NCBI RefSeq assembly: GCF_018860505.1
Contig: NZ_JAHKPU010000024.1
Span: forward strand, 1 to 60,347
Length of the DNA stretch: 60,347 nt
Reading direction: 5' to 3'
From: Pacificibacter marinus
GTDB lineage: Bacteria; Pseudomonadota; Alphaproteobacteria; Rhodobacterales; Rhodobacteraceae
Shown: one piece after another, positions 1 through 9,181 of the stretch
How the letters are laid out: every line of letters begins with the position of its first letter
Numbering within the stretch: position 1 is the stretch's first letter
The notes under the pieces: model-generated
The model's input: the letters and a program-made list of their open reading frames with translations, nothing else
The model's database searches: none
Told to the model about the DNA's origin: nothing
Made by a program: the position numbers and the translations under genes

Positions 1-48
1 ACGTAAGCGGGACAAGACCAAGGCGGATGGTAGGGGGGATGACAGCTG

Positions 49-1116
49 TTATGCTGAGCCTCCCTCAGAGGGAAACCAGTGTTGTGTCCTGTTTGCGAAT
101 GCGACGAGTGATAACATGACCGGCACTTCCACCAGCACGCCGACGACCGTTGCCAGCGCCGCGCCAGATCCCAGACCGAACAGGCTGATCGCGACCGCTA
201 CGGCCAGCTCGAAAAAGTTGGAGGTGCCGATGAGGGCGCAGGGGGCTGCGACGTTAAACGGAATGCCCCAAACCCGCGCGGTCCCGTAAGCCAAAAAGAA
301 AATGCCGTAGGATTGAAGCAACAACGGGACAGCAATCATGGCGATCACCAGCGGACGTTCAAGGATAACCTCTCCCTGAAACGCGAAGAGCAGCACGACA
401 GTGACCAGCAAACCGATGATCGAGAACGGCTGAACGCGAGACTTGAAAGACACGATAGCCGCTTCCCCGCCTTTGGCAACCAAGCGCTGTCGCGTCAGGT
501 ATCCGACCAACAATGGCAATATAACATATAAGCCAACCGACAACATCAAGGTGTCCCAAGGCACGACGATGTTGGTTGTCCCCAGCAGGAAGGCCACGAT
601 CGGCGCAAAGGCAAAGACCATGATAACATCGTTCACACTGACTTGAACCAAGGTGTACGTGGCGTCGCCGCGTGTCAGGTTCGACCAGACAAAGACCATG
701 GCCGTGCAGGGCGCAGCCCCCAGAAGGATCACCCCCGCGAGATAGGCTTGCGCGTCATCCGGTGGGATCAGGCCTGCGAAGACGTAGTTGAAAAACACCA
801 CGCCGAGCGCTGCCATCGTGAATGGCTTGATCAACCAGTTGACCACTAGCGTGACGACCAAACCTTTGGGCTTGTCGCCCACTTGACGCAGCGCGCCAAA
901 GTCAACACCCACCATCATGGGATAGACCATGGCCCAAATCAGCACCGCCACAGGTAAGTTGACTGACGCGATTTCCAAAGAAGCGAGTGCGGAAAAAGCG
1001 CCCGGAAACAGATTGCCGAGCAACAGCCCCGCGCCAATCGCCAGCGCCACCCAGACGGAAAGCCAGCGTTCAAAAAGTCCAAGTCCTGCCGCAGCGGGAA
1101 GTGATGTATCGGTCAT
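49..1116 (-). CDS. acr3: ACR3-family arsenite efflux permease
   Basis: A 355-residue polytopic inner-membrane protein that exports arsenite (and perhaps antimonite) using the proton motive force. About ten hydrophobic segments are visible. The ACR3 hallmark [13 protein letters not shown] lies near residues 133-145 and carries the essential membrane cysteine. The length is normal for ACR3 (about 350) and too short for ArsB. The gene is the last of a minus-strand arsenic operon: arsR lies upstream, and a collapsed arsC remnant ends one base before this start codon, so acr3 was probably translationally coupled to arsC. The family call is secure. Substrate range is inferred from the family. Confidence 0.93.
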   Translation of the reverse strand: MTDTSLPAAAGLGLFERWLSVWVALAIGAGLLLGNLFPGAFSALASLEIASVNLPVAVLIWAMVYPMMVGVDFGALRQVGDKPKGLVVTLVVNWLIKPFTMAALGVVFFNYVFAGLIPPDDAQAYLAGVILLGAAPCTAMVFVWSNLTRGDATYTLVQVSVNDVIMVFAFAPIVAFLLGTTNIVVPWDTLMLSVGLYVILPLLVGYLTRQRLVAKGGEAAIVSFKSRVQPFSIIGLLVTVVLLFAFQGEVILERPLVIAMIAVPLLLQSYGIFFLAYGTARVWGIPFNVAAPCALIGTSNFFELAVAVAISLFGLGSGAALATVVGVLVEVPVMLSLVAFANRTQHWFPSEGGSA

Positions 1117-1117
1117 G

Positions 1118-1297
1118 TCATGCTTTCTGTAGAAAGAGAGACGTCGCCAGTTTGGGTGGCAGACGTGTCAGTATCGTCGAGGGTGTGTTGCAGGGGCATT
1201 TGGTATGGCGCCCTGCTTTTGCTGTGTCGTTTGCGCGGATCGAGTGCGCAAAACTCCCAGTGCAACGGACTAAAATATTGTATCTTTCCTTGGCCAT
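1118..1297 (-). pseudogene. Remnant of arsC (thioredoxin-type arsenate reductase)
   Basis: A 59-codon reading frame starts with MAKERYN and continues ILVRCTGSFAHSI. This closely resembles the start of LMW-phosphatase-like ArsC proteins (YNVLFLCTGNSARSI), including the catalytic cysteine, but the P-loop is damaged (CTGSFAHS instead of CTGNSARS). After about 20 residues the resemblance stops, and the frame ends where a full arsC (about 140-170 codons) would need some 250 more bases. The stop lies one base before the acr3 start and the frame sits between arsR and acr3, the usual arsC position. I infer an arsC that lost its middle by deletion and then drifted. It could be a chance open frame, but position and motif both argue against that. 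Confidence 0.6.
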
Positions 1298-1306
1298 GTC
1301 TGTGTC

Positions 1307-1639
1307 CTAACAGGCGCATGCGAGTTCGTTGATGACCGGCTGGCACAGCTCTGGTTGTCCGCCACAGCAGTCCTCCATCAAAAAAGCCAGCAGGCCTCGT
1401 ACACCTTCCATATCCGAAAAGTAACGGATGCTGCGGCCTTCGCGCTCGCTTCGGATCAAACCTGAACGCGCCAAAATTGAAAGGTTGGTCGACATTGTAT
1501 TCTGGCGCACGTTCAAGGTGTCGCTGATGTCCCCAGCCGTCATGCCGACGTCACCAGCTTTGATGAGAAGACGAAAGACATCAAGTCGAGTGGCCTGACT
1601 GAGAGCGGTGAAAGCGTCGAGTGCATTAATTTTATCCAT
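1307..1639 (-). CDS. arsR: ArsR/SmtB-family arsenic-responsive repressor
   Basis: A winged-helix repressor of 110 residues that should release the ars promoter on binding As(III). The helix-turn-helix lies around MTAGDISDTLNVRQNTMSTN and the wing around SEREGRSIRYFS. Metalloid ligands are probably the cysteines of the C-terminal DCCGGQPELC and the terminal CAC, rather than the CVC in the recognition helix used by E. coli ArsR; this is the C-terminal-cysteine type. I place the start at the ATG at 1639 because a longer TTG-started version would run through the apparent -10 element. It is the first gene of the arsR-(arsC remnant)-acr3 operon and probably represses it. Confidence 0.9.
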   Translation of the reverse strand: MDKINALDAFTALSQATRLDVFRLLIKAGDVGMTAGDISDTLNVRQNTMSTNLSILARSGLIRSEREGRSIRYFSDMEGVRGLLAFLMEDCCGGQPELCQPVINELACAC

Positions 1640-1648
1640 ATATCGGGA

Positions 1649-1675
1649 ATTATAGATATGTAGAGGGTGAGTCAA
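1649..1675 (-). promoter_or_regulatory. Probable ars operon promoter
   Basis: Read on the minus strand, TTGACT (1670-1675) and a perfect TATAAT (1649-1654) are separated by 15 bp. The expected transcription start is only a few bases before the arsR ATG at 1639, so the mRNA may be leaderless. An ATATC/GATAT inverted repeat overlaps the -10 region and could be the ArsR operator. Both points are inference from sequence alone. Confidence 0.5.
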
Positions 1676-1903
1676 TCCTTCCTTTGAAGTGGCGAATGTG
1701 ACCCAAGTGAAAACGGCTATGCACTTCCACCTCAGGAGGCTTCAACGCGGTCAGCCATTGCTGATAAAGCGTTGCCTCAGTCCGTTACCCGCGACTAATA
1801 GCTACAAATTTGTGCCACGGTTTTAAACTGATAGCTGTTTTGATCTTGCACAAGGTCTTGAGAAAGGGGTCTTATAGGCTGCCAATCCATTGGAGACCAC
1901 CAG

Positions 1904-4708
1904 ATGTCTAGCACGTCCTTTGCAAGTAAAATAACGCGGCTGCCACGGGCCTTTGATCAAGATCGAGGGGCTGAAGCGGCGGCATTTGTGCCCGATTTGA
2001 CGGGGCAAACGCGTGATTTGATCATCGGTGCGGGGGGCAGTGCGCCTTATTTGCATGGGTTAATCGGGCGCGAAGCTGATTGGATAACGCTGGCGCTCAA
2101 CGACCCTGATGCGGCATTGACCTCTGAGTTGACGCGCATTGAGGCTCTGGCCCCTGATACGCAGATTACCGCATTGAACGCAGAATTGCGCCGCGCCAAA
2201 CGACGTGTCGCCTTGCTTGCGGGCTTGTGCGATTTGGCTGGAGTCTGGCCGCTGCATCAAGTCACGGGGGCCTTGTCGGATCTGGCTGATCACACGACAC
2301 ATACAGCGTTACGAGCGCATGTCGCACGTGAGATCGAACGTGGAAAATTACCAGGTCAGACCCAAGATGATGTTGAAAGCTGCGCTGGCATGGTGGCCTT
2401 GGCCATGGGCAAGCATGGGGCAGGTGAGCTCAATTATTCGTCTGATATTGATCTCATTTGCCTGTTTGACGAGACCCGATTTGATCCTGTGGACCGTATG
2501 GATGCGCGTGCGGGTTTTATTCGCGCCACACGTAAAGCCATGGCGTCTTTGTCCGAACTCACTGCGGATGGATACGTGTTTCGCACGGATTTGCGCCTGC
2601 GCCCTGATCCATCTGTGACGCCTGTCTGTTTCGCTATGGACGCGGCAGAGCGCTATTATGAAAGTGTCGGGCGCACATGGGAACGCGCGGCCTATATCAA
2701 GGCGCGTACCGCCGCGGGCGATTTGGTGGCGGGGCAGCAGTTTTTGGACACGCTCACACCTTTCGTTTGGCGCAAACATCTTGATTTTGCGGCCATTCAG
2801 GAAACCCATGATATGCGGCTGAAAATACGTAAACACAAAGGGTTAGGTGGCGCACTTAAACTTGAAGACCACAACATCAAATTGGGACTTGGAGGTATTC
2901 GAGAAATCGAGTTTTTCGCCCAAACACGGCAATTGATTGCAGGGGGACGCGACAAAGATTTACGGATGCGTGGCACTTGTGATGCATTAAGAGGATTGGC
3001 TGATAAGTCTTGGATAGAACATGATATTTGTGACATTTTGACCGCCGATTATACCGCGCATAGAGAGGTAGAACATCGCTTGCAAATGCTGCGCGACCAG
3101 CAAACGCATAGCCTGCCATCAACGCCAGACGAATTCGACCGATTGGCGTATTTGATGGGGATGGACACAGAGGCAATGCGTGCAGATATTTTGCAACGTT
3201 GCGCACGCGTACATGAGGTGACAGAGGGCTTTTTTGCCCCCTCCGAAGTGCAAGCGCCAGAGATTGACCAATCCGATGAGTTGCGCGAAATCACATCGCG
3301 CTGGCAAAGCTATCCGGCACTGCGCTCAGAGCGCGCACAGGAAATTTTTGATCGCCTGAAACGGGACATTTTAATCCGTATCCAAGCTCAAGATCGCCCT
3401 TTGGAAGTGGCTGCCAATTTGGATGGTTTCTTGCGCGGATTGCCCGCTGGCGTGCAGCTTTTTGCATTGTTTGAGGCCAATCCTCAATTGATCGACCTGA
3501 TCCTTGATATCGTTGCGACAGCACCGCATTTGGGGCGGTATTTGTCGCGAAACTCTGGCGTTTTAGATGCTGTTATTGGTGGCGCTTTCTTTGCGCCATG
3601 GCCCGGATACGATGCTTTGCGTGTCGAGTTGGCGCAGACCTTGGCCAAATCCGAAGATTACGAGTTGGCCTTGGACAATTCGCGTCGCTGGGCCAAAGAA
3701 TGGCATTTTCGCATTGGTGTCCACCAATTGCGCGGGCTCATTTCTGCGGATGAGGCTGGGCAGCAATATTGCGATTTGGCGTCTGCGTCGATTGCGGCGC
3801 TTTACGATGTGGTGGTCGATGCCTTTGCACAAAAACACGGGGTGCCGCCAGGGCGCGGTGCACTGGTTTTGGGCATGGGATCACTTGGGGCTGGACGCTT
3901 AACGGCTGCCTCTGATCTGGATATGATTGTGATTTATGATGCAGGTGGCGTTGAATATTCGGATGGAAAACGTCCATTGGCTTCAAGAACTTATTACGCA
4001 CGCTTAACGCAGGCTATGATCACGGCCGTCACCGCGCAAACCGCGCAGGGGCGACTGTACGAGGTTGACATGCGGCTGCGCCCGTCAGGCAAGCAAGGCC
4101 CTGTCGCCACCTCTTTTGACAGCTTTACGGCTTATCAACAAAACGAGGCTTGGGTCTGGGAGCACTTGGCGTTGACGCGCGCCCGTGTCGTTGTTGGCGC
4201 GCCTGATTTGTCTGCGGCGGTCGAGCAGTTCCGCACCAGCCTGCTACAAACACGACATGACGAAGCCGCGATCCGGTTTGAAACCAACGATATGCGCAGG
4301 CGTTTGGCAGAGGCCAAGCCTGGGACACCTTGGGATCCTAAAAGCGGGGCTGGACGGATGATGGATATCGAACTGGTGGCCGAGGCAGCTGCTTTGATCA
4401 CGGGTTGCCCCGCGCAAGACGTTTATACGCAGTTACAATCGGGGCGAGACTTTGGTTGGTTGACGCAAGACGAACACGACGTTTTGCGCACAACGTATAA
4501 GCTTACATGGCGCTTGCAGTCGGCAGCGCGCTTGTTGACGGGGGACAAACTTGATCCGGCGGCCATCGGTACGGATGGGCGCGCGTTTTTGATGCGCTCT
4601 ACCGAAACCGATAGCATCGAGGCCTTGTCGATACAGATCGCACAGGCAAGTGCTGCGGCTGCTGATGTGTTGGACCGCGTTCTGGCACGCCCTGCTGTGT
4701 CATCATAA
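1904..4708 (+). CDS. glnE: Bifunctional glutamine synthetase adenylyl-/deadenylyltransferase
   Basis: GlnE adds AMP to, and removes it from, glutamine synthetase GlnA in response to PII and glutamine, setting ammonia assimilation. The 934-residue protein has the expected duplicated nucleotidyltransferase layout. The deadenylylase domain carries GAGELNYSSDIDL near residue 175. The adenylylase domain carries LGMGSLGAGRLTAASDLDM near residue 660. Each domain shows the DxD-type catalytic pair, and helical regulatory segments follow each of them. Length matches the family (about 930-950). The ATG follows a 230-bp gap with no gene. A small unknown gene follows 69 bp downstream on the same strand and may be co-transcribed. 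Confidence 0.96.
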   Translation: MSSTSFASKITRLPRAFDQDRGAEAAAFVPDLTGQTRDLIIGAGGSAPYLHGLIGREADWITLALNDPDAALTSELTRIEALAPDTQITALNAELRRAKRRVALLAGLCDLAGVWPLHQVTGALSDLADHTTHTALRAHVAREIERGKLPGQTQDDVESCAGMVALAMGKHGAGELNYSSDIDLICLFDETRFDPVDRMDARAGFIRATRKAMASLSELTADGYVFRTDLRLRPDPSVTPVCFAMDAAERYYESVGRTWERAAYIKARTAAGDLVAGQQFLDTLTPFVWRKHLDFAAIQETHDMRLKIRKHKGLGGALKLEDHNIKLGLGGIREIEFFAQTRQLIAGGRDKDLRMRGTCDALRGLADKSWIEHDICDILTADYTAHREVEHRLQMLRDQQTHSLPSTPDEFDRLAYLMGMDTEAMRADILQRCARVHEVTEGFFAPSEVQAPEIDQSDELREITSRWQSYPALRSERAQEIFDRLKRDILIRIQAQDRPLEVAANLDGFLRGLPAGVQLFALFEANPQLIDLILDIVATAPHLGRYLSRNSGVLDAVIGGAFFAPWPGYDALRVELAQTLAKSEDYELALDNSRRWAKEWHFRIGVHQLRGLISADEAGQQYCDLASASIAALYDVVVDAFAQKHGVPPGRGALVLGMGSLGAGRLTAASDLDMIVIYDAGGVEYSDGKRPLASRTYYARLTQAMITAVTAQTAQGRLYEVDMRLRPSGKQGPVATSFDSFTAYQQNEAWVWEHLALTRARVVVGAPDLSAAVEQFRTSLLQTRHDEAAIRFETNDMRRRLAEAKPGTPWDPKSGAGRMMDIELVAEAAALITGCPAQDVYTQLQSGRDFGWLTQDEHDVLRTTYKLTWRLQSAARLLTGDKLDPAAIGTDGRAFLMRSTETDSIEALSIQIAQASAAAADVLDRVLARPAVSS

Positions 4709-4777
4709 ACGCTATGGCTCTTGCGCGGAGCCTTGGCACACTTTAGCTGATGAAAGCTCAAAACAGGAGAACCGCTC

Positions 4778-5071
4778 ATGTCGCGCCGCGAAACACTTGA
4801 TTACGATGAAGCGCTCGATCCGGGGGGATTGATCCGCGAATCCTACCGCATTGAAAACATCACGATCCAAGAGGCGCGGTCGATCTTTTTGGATTGGGCA
4901 ATCAAAATTGGACCGGATTTGCGACCAGATATTGCGATCCGGCGCTTGATTGGCCTTTATGAGCAAGGGGCAGCGGACCATCATCCGATGACTTTGGTCT
5001 TGCGTGAAGGTTTGGTCAGTTTGACTGGCCCAAGCGTGCGGCGTGGCGGATCTCGTGCGCGTCGCGGTTAA
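4778..5071 (+). CDS. Small conserved-type protein of unknown function
   Basis: A 97-residue soluble protein that I do not recognise. It is acidic at the N-terminus and ends in an Arg/Gly-rich tail (RRGGSRARRG) that could touch nucleic acid or a phosphorylated partner. No signal peptide or membrane segment is seen. A good ribosome site (ACAGGAG) precedes the ATG. It follows glnE by 69 bp with no terminator between, so co-transcription is likely. Codon use resembles its neighbours, which supports a real gene. Confidence 0.7.
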   Translation: MSRRETLDYDEALDPGGLIRESYRIENITIQEARSIFLDWAIKIGPDLRPDIAIRRLIGLYEQGAADHHPMTLVLREGLVSLTGPSVRRGGSRARRG

Positions 5072-5255
5072 GGCGCGCGATACTTTCGATATGCGCAATT
5101 GACTCATACTGTGATCATTTGACTAAATTTCGCGTTTTCTCTCTGAGATAGGATAACGTATTCGTAAGCAGTTTTAGGCATATTTAGAGCATTAGAACAA
5201 AAAGACCCAAGGTGCTGAGGGCTTGGATGTGCCGATCGTGGAAATGGAGTTTTAC

Positions 5256-5762
5256 ATGCGCGTTAGAAAACTTAACGGAATGTTCGCGATTGCCAATCAG
5301 GTGGAGGTGAACACGGTCCAAGATTTGGCAAAAGCCGGTTACAAAACAATTATTTGCAATCGACCAAATCATGAAGGCCTTGATCAAGTTGACTTCAGCG
5401 CAATCGCGGCCGAGGCGCAGAAACTTGGTTTAAAAGCGGTTTATCTGCCAATTCATGAGAGAGGGGCAACCGAGCAGGATCAAGCGGCGTTTGATGACCA
5501 TATATTTGCCTGCCCTAAACCGATTGTCGCCTTCTGTCGCTCAGGCACGCGCCCAGCAGCGCTCTGGGCGAAATTCGATGTTGTACATAACGGTGGACAT
5601 GTAGGTGGTCCAGAGCGCCGTGTTGACGCGATGCGATCAGGTGCGATGTCTGCGCAACCTGCGGCAAGCATGGCTTATGCAGCAGGTTTCAGAGCGCCAA
5701 GACTGAGTGCCATTACAACAATCGGGTCGAGGGCATCGCGTATAAGCCGCAGATCGAGTTGA
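5256..5762 (+). CDS. TIGR01244/DUF442-type sulfurtransferase-like protein with an aberrant C-terminus
   Basis: From the ATG at 5256 (168 residues) the first 110 residues match the phosphatase-fold/rhodanese-like family found next to persulfide dioxygenases: LNGMFAIANQV, GYKTIICNRPNHE, and the active loop FCRSGTRPAALWA with its thiol cysteine. A close paralogue lies at 49977-50393. After ALWA the paralogue closes the domain with a GYDLRGM-type helix, whereas this protein runs into about 60 low-complexity Arg/Ala/Ser-rich residues. That tail may come from an old frameshift or be a lineage extension. The loop residues are intact, so activity is possible. It converges with eda and has no sulfur genes beside it. 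Confidence 0.7.
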   Translation: MRVRKLNGMFAIANQVEVNTVQDLAKAGYKTIICNRPNHEGLDQVDFSAIAAEAQKLGLKAVYLPIHERGATEQDQAAFDDHIFACPKPIVAFCRSGTRPAALWAKFDVVHNGGHVGGPERRVDAMRSGAMSAQPAASMAYAAGFRAPRLSAITTIGSRASRISRRSS

Positions 5763-5801
5763 TCCGCAGCTTATGTAAGTGTTTTTTGGAATGAGACAGC
5801 G

Positions 5802-6443
5802 TTAGCGCGACAGTGCAGCGGCCTCGCGTGCCAGTTCTTCGATGGCTTTCCAGTCGCCTTTGTTCACCAGATCATTCGGTGCAACCCATGAACCGCCAAC
5901 GCAAAGCGCGTTGGGCAAAGACAAATACTGGTGCGCCGTCTTCAGTGAAATGCCGCCGGTTGGACAGAATTTCATTTGCGGTAAAGGCGCGCCGATGGCT
6001 TTCAGCGCAGGGGCGCCGCCGTTGGCTTCCGCAGGGAAAAACTTGGCGACAGTATAGCCGCGCTCAAGCAGGCGCATCACATCTGAGGATGTCGCAGTGC
6101 CGGCCAACAATGGCATGTCCTGTGCTTCGCAAGCATCCAAAAGAGCGTCTGTTGCGCCAGGGGATACGCCGAATTTTGCGCCCGCAGCTTTGGCGTTTGT
6201 CACGTCTTGCGCCGTCAAAAGCGTGCCCGCGCCAACTGTGCCACCTTCGACTTTTGACATCTCTTTGATAACGTCAAGGGCGCAGGGGGTGCGCAAGGTC
6301 ACTTCGAGAGCTGGCAAACCGCCCGCGACAAGCGCTTCGGCCAATGGACGTGCATGGGCGACGTCATTGACAACAAGAACAGGAACGACGGGGGCAAGTG
6401 CGCAAATTTCGGCGCACAGAATGCTGGCCTCTTGTGGGGTCAT
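5802..6443 (-). CDS. eda: 2-dehydro-3-deoxy-6-phosphogluconate (KDPG) aldolase
   Basis: Splits KDPG into pyruvate and glyceraldehyde 3-phosphate, the last step of the Entner-Doudoroff path and the entry point of uronate catabolism. The 213-residue protein carries the Schiff-base lysine in VAKFFPAE and the proton-relay glutamate in ALEVTLRT. The start is the ATG at 6443, preceded by GGAG, which gives the usual family length; a longer upstream reading exists but adds an unrelated stretch. It lies 188 bp downstream of edd with its own candidate operator (6475-6486), so it may be read both from edd and from its own promoter. Confidence 0.95.
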   Translation of the reverse strand: MTPQEASILCAEICALAPVVPVLVVNDVAHARPLAEALVAGGLPALEVTLRTPCALDVIKEMSKVEGGTVGAGTLLTAQDVTNAKAAGAKFGVSPGATDALLDACEAQDMPLLAGTATSSDVMRLLERGYTVAKFFPAEANGGAPALKAIGAPLPQMKFCPTGGISLKTAHQYLSLPNALCVGGSWVAPNDLVNKGDWKAIEELAREAAALSR

Positions 6444-6474
6444 GGTGGGGCTCCTTATGCCACAAAATAGGGGT

Positions 6475-6486
6475 GTTAGCCCTAAC
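6475..6486. promoter_or_regulatory. Candidate LacI-type operator upstream of eda
   Basis: GTTAGCCCTAAC is a near-perfect palindrome that differs in one central base from the two GTTAGCGCTAA boxes upstream of edd. It sits 32 bp before the eda start. Sharing one motif between edd and eda suggests one regulator for both. Confidence 0.55.
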
Positions 6487-6631
6487 AAGCCTATTGTCAC
6501 GCTCAGGTCAAGGGACAGTCGCTTTTGCAACGCGTTTGAGCATCACACAATGCGCCAAACTTATGAAAATGCCGCCCACAGGGTTGTGAGCGGCACATTC
6601 TTAGATCAACAGCTGGGCTTGATGGCCGATC

Positions 6632-8437
6632 CTATAGGATTGTCGCAGCGCCTTCGGTGGCATTGCCCGCGTTTTGGCGGAACACTTCGAACAGCTCGCG
6701 GCCCATGCCGATGCTATTGGCGGACAAATCAATTTGCACGGCGTCGCGGGTGTCAAAATCTGCCTCAAGCACTTCTAAAGTGCCTGCAACCGCATCCACG
6801 CGGACCAAGTCGCCATCGCGCAGTTTTGCGATCGGTCCACCATTTGCGGCCTCTGGTGAGACGTGAATGCAAGCGGGCACTTTACCAGAGGCCCCAGACA
6901 TACGGCCATCCGTGACCAGCGCCACTTTGAGACCGCGATCTTGCAGGATTGATAGAGTAGGGGTCAAGGAATGCAATTCGGGCATACCGTTGGCACGCGG
7001 ACCTTGGAAGCGCACGACAACCACGGTGTCATCAGTGAATTCGCCATTGTTAAAGGCGGGTTTCACATCGCGTTGATCGTGGAAAATGCGAACTTTGGCC
7101 TCAACGATGCGGCGCTCTGGGGCCACGGCAGAGACTTTCATCACGCCGCGTCCAATATTGCCTTTAAGCTCTTTCAGGCCACCGGTTTTTTGAAAAGCAT
7201 CAGCGACTGGGCGCAAAATACGATCGTTCAGCGTCTCTTTCGAGCCGTCTTCAAACACCAATGCGCCGTCTTTGATTTTCGGATCTTTGGTGTACAGTGA
7301 TAGCCCATCACCAGCGATGGTTTTGACATCTTCATGCAGCAAACCATTTTCCAAAAGCTGCCCAATCATATAACCAAGCCCGCCGGCCGCGTGGAAGTGG
7401 TTCACATCCGCTAAGCCGTTCGGATAGACTTTGGCCATCAAAGGGATCACTTCTGAGATATCAGAGAAATCTTGAAGGTCCAGAATGATGCCTGCAGCAC
7501 GCGCCATGGCTGGCATGTGCAACACAAGATTGGTCGAGCCACCGGTTGCCATCAAGCCAACAAGCCCGTTCACAAAAGCTTTTTCATCCAAAATCTGCGA
7601 CGTCGGACGGAAATCATTGCCCAGATTGGTAATCTCAAGGGCTCGTTTGGCCGCGGCTGCGGTCAATGCGTCACGCAGATCGGTGCCTGGATTGACAAAG
7701 GATGCGCCGGGCAGGTGCAGCCCCATGATTTCCATCAACATTTGGTTGGTGTTGGCTGTGCCGTAAAACGTACAGGTGCCAGATCCGTGATATGACGCCA
7801 TTTCAGCCTTCATCAACTCTTCACGACCAATTTCGCCAGTCGCAAATTGCTGACGCACTTTGGCTTTTTCATCATTCGGAATGCCCGAGGTCATCGGACC
7901 CGCTGGAACAAACACGGACGGAATGTGGCCATATGTCGCCGCCGCCATCACAAGGCCCGGGACGATTTTGTCACAAATTCCAAAGAACACGGCGGCGTCA
8001 AAGCAATTGTGCGACAGGCCCACACCCGCAGCCAAGGCGATCACATCACGGGAAAAGAGGGACAGTTCCATGCCTGGTTGACCTTGGGTGACACCATCAC
8101 ACATCGCTGGAACACCACCTGCGACTTGGGCTGTTGCACCAACAGAGCGCGCCGCATCGCGGATGATGTCGGGGTAATGTTCGTAAGGTTTATGTGCGGA
8201 CAGCATGTCATTATATGCGGTGATGATGCCAAGGTTTGCCGCGCGATCTGCAACAAGCGCATCTTTGTCTTGTCCCATGGCCGCGTAGGCATGAGCTTGG
8301 TTGCCGCAGCTCAAATGTGCGCGCACAGGGCCCGCGTTTGCAGCAACGCCCATCCGCTCTAAGTATGCGTCACGTGTTGGGCGTGAGCGCTCTATGATAC
8401 GGTCGGTGACGGCTTTGATCTGTGCATTAAGTGACAT
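6632..8437 (-). CDS. edd: 6-phosphogluconate dehydratase
   Basis: Dehydrates 6-phosphogluconate to KDPG, the committed Entner-Doudoroff step, using an iron-sulfur cluster. The 601-residue protein shows the IlvD/Edd hallmarks [14 protein letters not shown] and [10 protein letters not shown], with cluster cysteines conserved, and [20 protein letters not shown] near the C-terminus. I use the ATG at 8437; a TTG at 8458 is in frame but gives a longer, less typical N-terminus. It is divergent from a small gene at 8841 and is followed by eda. Two phased palindromes lie 72-104 bp upstream of the start, so regulation by a sugar-responsive repressor is likely. Confidence 0.96.
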   Translation of the reverse strand: MSLNAQIKAVTDRIIERSRPTRDAYLERMGVAANAGPVRAHLSCGNQAHAYAAMGQDKDALVADRAANLGIITAYNDMLSAHKPYEHYPDIIRDAARSVGATAQVAGGVPAMCDGVTQGQPGMELSLFSRDVIALAAGVGLSHNCFDAAVFFGICDKIVPGLVMAAATYGHIPSVFVPAGPMTSGIPNDEKAKVRQQFATGEIGREELMKAEMASYHGSGTCTFYGTANTNQMLMEIMGLHLPGASFVNPGTDLRDALTAAAAKRALEITNLGNDFRPTSQILDEKAFVNGLVGLMATGGSTNLVLHMPAMARAAGIILDLQDFSDISEVIPLMAKVYPNGLADVNHFHAAGGLGYMIGQLLENGLLHEDVKTIAGDGLSLYTKDPKIKDGALVFEDGSKETLNDRILRPVADAFQKTGGLKELKGNIGRGVMKVSAVAPERRIVEAKVRIFHDQRDVKPAFNNGEFTDDTVVVVRFQGPRANGMPELHSLTPTLSILQDRGLKVALVTDGRMSGASGKVPACIHVSPEAANGGPIAKLRDGDLVRVDAVAGTLEVLEADFDTRDAVQIDLSANSIGMGRELFEVFRQNAGNATEGAATIL

Positions 8438-8508
8438 GGAGCGGGCCTTTGCGGTCAATTTTAGGGTGAATTGCGTTTTGTGGGCTTGCGTGAGTTTATA
8501 TACATCTC

Positions 8509-8541
8509 GTTAGCGCTAAACTATACTGTGTTAGCGCTAAC
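8509..8541. promoter_or_regulatory. Tandem TTAGCGCTAA operators upstream of edd
   Basis: Two palindromes, GTTAGCGCTAAA (8509-8520) and the perfect GTTAGCGCTAAC (8530-8541), have centres exactly 21 bp apart, which is two helical turns. The central CG and symmetrical arms are typical of LacI-family sites. No LacI-family gene is in the window. Binding is inferred. Confidence 0.7.
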
Positions 8542-8840
8542 TTAAAGCCGCAGTGCAGAAATGTCCAGAACCATTTGCCACATCGGCGTGCGGTATAGCA
8601 TCTGCCTGTTCTTTCATCGACGAACACCAGTGAACTGGATGATGCCAAGGTATTTCTTGCGACACGATCCGGTATTTCCAACATGTTGCGCTGCAATGCA
8701 GCAGGCGCATGGCGGGGTTTCGCAATGGGTAGTGGTGGTCTGAGGCTGTGAGGCGTAGGTATGGATCAAGCAATACGACAGTGTCCTTGACCTAGGATAC
8801 AGAGCGCAAAACAAAATTACGACTTAAAAGGAAATATAAC
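8542..8840. other. Intergenic stretch between edd operators and the 53-residue gene
   Basis: About 300 bp without a convincing gene on either strand; the short open frames here lack ribosome sites. It must hold the divergent promoters. A TTGACC at 8787-8792 could be the -35 box for the small gene at 8841, but no clear -10 follows at the right distance. Confidence 0.4.
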
Positions 8841-9002
8841 ATGACAAACGCACCAGTCTCACAACTCGAACTCGTTGCAATCGAAGCGCGTGCACGTCAA
8901 CTTCGTGCTGAAACTGCTCTGAGCATCGTTACAACCGTTTCCAAATGGGTTCGTCGCCTGTTTTCCTTCGGTGCGACCTCAACAGCACAAAGCGCTGCGT
9001 AA
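8841..9002 (+). CDS. 53-residue helical basic protein (resembles RSP_7527-type)
   Basis: An ATG with a good ribosome site (AAAAGGAAATA) opens a 53-codon frame. The core AIEARARQLRAETALS is followed by a KWVRRLF amphipathic segment. From memory this resembles short Rhodobacterales proteins annotated as RSP_7527 family, of unknown function; I cannot check that here. It is predicted to be mostly helical and positively charged and may bind RNA or a membrane surface. A strong intrinsic terminator follows at 9085, so the gene is probably a separate, well-expressed unit. Confidence 0.65.
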   Translation: MTNAPVSQLELVAIEARARQLRAETALSIVTTVSKWVRRLFSFGATSTAQSAA

Positions 9003-9084
9003 ATCTGATTTTGGTACGCTTGAGAGGGCTGCCTGATCAGATTATGACCAAAAATGATATACAGGTCTTTAGATAAGACCCAGA

Positions 9085-9112
9085 AAAATCCCGCAAAATG
9101 CTGCGGGATTTT
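9085..9112 (+). terminator. Intrinsic terminator after the 53-residue gene
   Basis: A perfect 11-bp stem (9085-9095 with 9102-9112), GC-rich at its centre and with A and T tracts at its outer ends, has a 6-base loop. It would work in both directions. Confidence 0.85.
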
Positions 9113-9181
9113 CTCATTCCTGCCTCAATTCGCCATCATGGTTAACACAGAATTAATGGGGAATACCCCGGAGGCAGAGCA

